Below are positions 4,841 through 6,319 of a stretch of 6,319 nt of DNA, piece after piece. The notes under the pieces were generated by a model. That model was not told the origin of the DNA and ran no database searches. It worked only from the letters and a program-made list of their open reading frames with translations. The translations under genes were made by a program, and so were the position numbers. The stretch lies in contig DMCH01000082.1 in NCBI GenBank assembly GCA_003446775.1, forward strand, positions 1 through 6,319. The letters run 5' to 3'. Each line of letters opens with the position of its first letter. Within the stretch, counting starts at the first letter, position 1. The stretch is from Chloroflexota bacterium (GTDB lineage Bacteria > Chloroflexota > Dormibacteria > Dormibacterales > Dormibacteraceae).

Positions 4841-6121
4841 TTAGGGCTGCATGGCCTGACGGTATCGGGGAGACGCGACCGGGCCGTTCAGCAAAGGATC
4901 GTCGGTCTCGCGCATCCAGCGCCACAGCTCGGCGCTGAGCTCTTCCTCGACGGCCTTCACGCTCGGGGTTCCCGCCAGGTTGTGCTGTTCCAGCGGGTCG
5001 GCCTCGAGGTCGTATAGCTCGACGACGTTCGGCCGGTCGGTCGAGTAGAGGCTTGGGTTCGCGCGGAAAATTGGGCCCTGCTGGATGTCAGCCGGGACCT
5101 CGACCGCGAATCCGGTCTCGAAGTTGCGGATGTACTTGTGGCGCCTGGTGCGGACGCAGCGCATCGGGTCGTAGTAGCTGTGAAAGGTCTTCTCGGCGAA
5201 TATGGCCTCGCGACTCTCGTACGCGCCGCCGCGAAGCAACGGCACGAATGAGCGGCCCTGAATGCCGGCCGGAGCGGCGGCGGCGGCGCCGGCGCATTCA
5301 AGGAGGGTCGGCAGGACGTCGATGTTGCTGAGCAGCTCTGAAAGCGCCACACCGCCGCCGATGCCGCCCTCGGGCCAGCGGACGATGAGCGCCACCTCGA
5401 GGCCGGGATCGTAGAGGGTGCACTTGGCGCGCGGCATGGCAAGGCCGTGGTCGGTGGTGAAGACGACCAGCGCCCGTTCGGCGCGCCCGGCCTCGTCCAG
5501 CGCAGCCAATACGCGGCCGGCCGCTGCGTCCATGCGCGTGATCGCGCCCTCCACGGCCGTCATCTCTTCCTCGGCTTCACGGCCAGCGGGCAGATAGCCG
5601 GGAATCACCAGGTTGCGTGGCATCGGGCCTGGCGGCGGATACGGCCGGTGGGTCTCATCGAAATTGATCTCGAGGTACAGGCCGCGCTCGCGCGGCTCGC
5701 TCGCGAGGACCTGCTCTACCGCCTCGGTCGGATGCATCTGATCGAAGCCGAGATGCTGTGGGTGCTGTGTGACGTGCTGACTCCCAAAGAGGTGGGTCGC
5801 AAAGCCGGTGCCTCGGAAGATCGCAGCCGTATGAGGCGCGCTTTGCGACAACTCCCAGTCATAGCCTCGGTGCGCGAGGCCCATGACCCCGTTGTTGTGC
5901 GGGTAGCGACCTGTGGCCAGGCTGGCGCGGCTCGGGCTGCACTGAGGAGCGGTAGCGAAGGCCTGCGCGAACCTGACGCCGTGCGCCGCAAGCGAGTCGA
6001 GATTCGGGCTCACCGCGCTCTCGACGCCGTAGCAGTGGAGGTGGCGGCCGATGTCGTGGGTGGTCATGACCACGACGTCGACAGCGGGGCGGCCCTCGTT
6101 GAGGGCCACGCGCTCGATCAC
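4841..6121 (-). CDS. Sulfatase (Cys-type, formylglycine-dependent), probably cytosolic
   Basis: This 426-residue protein is a type I sulfatase, which hydrolyses sulfate esters or sulfamates using a formylglycine made from a cysteine. The signature CSPSRASLATGR (61-72) has C61 as the residue to be modified and R65. Other likely active-site residues are D23, H158, D224-H225 in FTTDHG (221-226) and K233. The end, ELYDLEADPLEQHNLAG (368-384), is the usual sulfatase C-terminal block, so the protein looks complete though short for the family. The first metal-binding pair is H22-D23 (TTHDIGR) rather than the common Asp-Asp; this and CYG resemble heparan-N-sulfatase-like bacterial members. There is no signal peptide, unlike most secreted sulfatases. 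The GTG at 6121 has no Shine-Dalgarno; GTG codons at residues 5 or 17 are alternatives. It lies 30 bases after a sugar permease gene, so its substrate is probably an imported sulfated sugar. Confidence 0.88.
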   Translation of the reverse strand: MIERVALNEGRPAVDVVVMTTHDIGRHLHCYGVESAVSPNLDSLAAHGVRFAQAFATAPQCSPSRASLATGRYPHNNGVMGLAHRGYDWELSQSAPHTAAIFRGTGFATHLFGSQHVTQHPQHLGFDQMHPTEAVEQVLASEPRERGLYLEINFDETHRPYPPPGPMPRNLVIPGYLPAGREAEEEMTAVEGAITRMDAAAGRVLAALDEAGRAERALVVFTTDHGLAMPRAKCTLYDPGLEVALIVRWPEGGIGGGVALSELLSNIDVLPTLLECAGAAAAAPAGIQGRSFVPLLRGGAYESREAIFAEKTFHSYYDPMRCVRTRRHKYIRNFETGFAVEVPADIQQGPIFRANPSLYSTDRPNVVELYDLEADPLEQHNLAGTPSVKAVEEELSAELWRWMRETDDPLLNGPVASPRYRQAMQP

Positions 6122-6128
6122 GGGCCGG

Positions 6129-6134
6129 AGTTTA
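6129..6134 (-). promoter_or_regulatory. Possible -10 element for a leaderless sulfatase message
   Basis: TAAACT on the minus strand (TAnnnT pattern) lies seven bases before the GTG start, which would place transcription start at or next to the start codon. No -35 box is visible at the right distance. It would explain the missing Shine-Dalgarno, but read-through from the permease gene is equally possible. Confidence 0.25.
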
Positions 6135-6151
6135 TGCAGATTCCCGCGGCG

Positions 6152-6319
6152 CTAGCCCTTGACGGAGCCTGCTGTTACGCCTCGGACGAAGTAACGCTGA
6201 AGGGCGATGAAGACCGCGAGGGGTAGCGCCATCTGCAGCACGGCCGCGGCCGTCAGGAACTGCCAGCCGCCACCCAGTGAGGTGACGAGCTGGGTGATGA
6301 CGACTGTGAACGGACGGTT
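6152..6319 (-). CDS. Carbohydrate ABC transporter permease, MalG type, C-terminal fragment
   Basis: The last 55 codons of a minus-strand gene enter from the right edge and end at TAG (6154-6152). The peptide contains a final transmembrane helix (about FLTAAAVLQMALPLAVFIAL, residues 21-40 of the fragment). It ends with QRYFVRGVTAGSVKG, the well-known C-terminus of MalG-type inner-membrane subunits of sugar ABC importers (binding-protein-dependent transport, CUT1 family). The protein passes the sugar through the membrane together with a MalF-type partner, a solute-binding protein and a MalK-type ATPase; the ATPase gene may be the one at the left edge of this window. The EAA loop that contacts the ATPase is outside the window. 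The sulfatase follows 30 bases downstream on the same strand, which suggests one operon. Confidence 0.9.
   Translation of the reverse strand, partial: NRPFTVVITQLVTSLGGGWQFLTAAAVLQMALPLAVFIALQRYFVRGVTAGSVKG

Noticed and set aside
4323..4925. 200-codon minus-strand open frame across ThuA, the convergent gap and the sulfatase end
   Set aside because: It overlaps two well-supported genes and runs through the hairpin-bearing gap; its peptide resembles no family I know.
5447..6226. 259-codon plus-strand open frame opposite the sulfatase and permease end
   Set aside because: It is antisense to the sulfatase active-site region and the permease C-terminus, both of which have strong family motifs.

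Overview
This is a GC-rich (estimated by eye, not computed), densely coding stretch of bacterial chromosome: a sugar-uptake and glycan-breakdown locus. GTG starts, a LacI-family regulator, an ABC transporter with MalG- and MalK/UgpC-type parts, and cytosolic glycan enzymes suggest a soil-type actinobacterium (Actinomycetota) or a member of Chloroflexota. The sequence does not settle which. No mobile element, RNA gene or CRISPR array was seen, and no gene-free stretch exceeds 75 bases.

Layout from left to right. The left edge holds the first ten codons of an ABC-transporter ATPase gene (minus strand), with a strong Shine-Dalgarno site and a good sigma70-type promoter that overlaps the stop codon of the next gene. 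That next gene (91-1758, minus) is a glycoside hydrolase family 2 enzyme. A 59-base divergent promoter region with a 12-base perfect palindrome separates it from a LacI-family regulator (1818-2840, plus). The regulator is followed in the same direction by a Gfo/Idh/MocA sugar dehydrogenase (2877-3953) and a ThuA-family protein (4005-4766). On the minus strand, convergent with ThuA, is a Cys-type sulfatase (4841-6121). The right edge holds the last 55 codons of a MalG-type sugar permease, 30 bases upstream of the sulfatase.

How the parts fit. A LacI regulator, a ThuB-like dehydrogenase, ThuA and an ABC sugar transporter recall the rhizobial thu system, which imports disaccharides and metabolises them through 3-keto derivatives. 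This locus adds a GH2 hydrolase and a sulfatase, neither with a visible export signal. The inferred model is import of a (possibly sulfated) oligosaccharide, followed by desulfation, glycosidic cleavage and keto-sugar chemistry in the cytoplasm. The substrate is unknown.

Non-coding signals of note are the likely LacI operator and a weaker copy inside thuA, a 13-bp hairpin that covers the annotated ThuA start, and paired near-palindromes, each exactly six bases after the stop codon of one of the two convergent genes.
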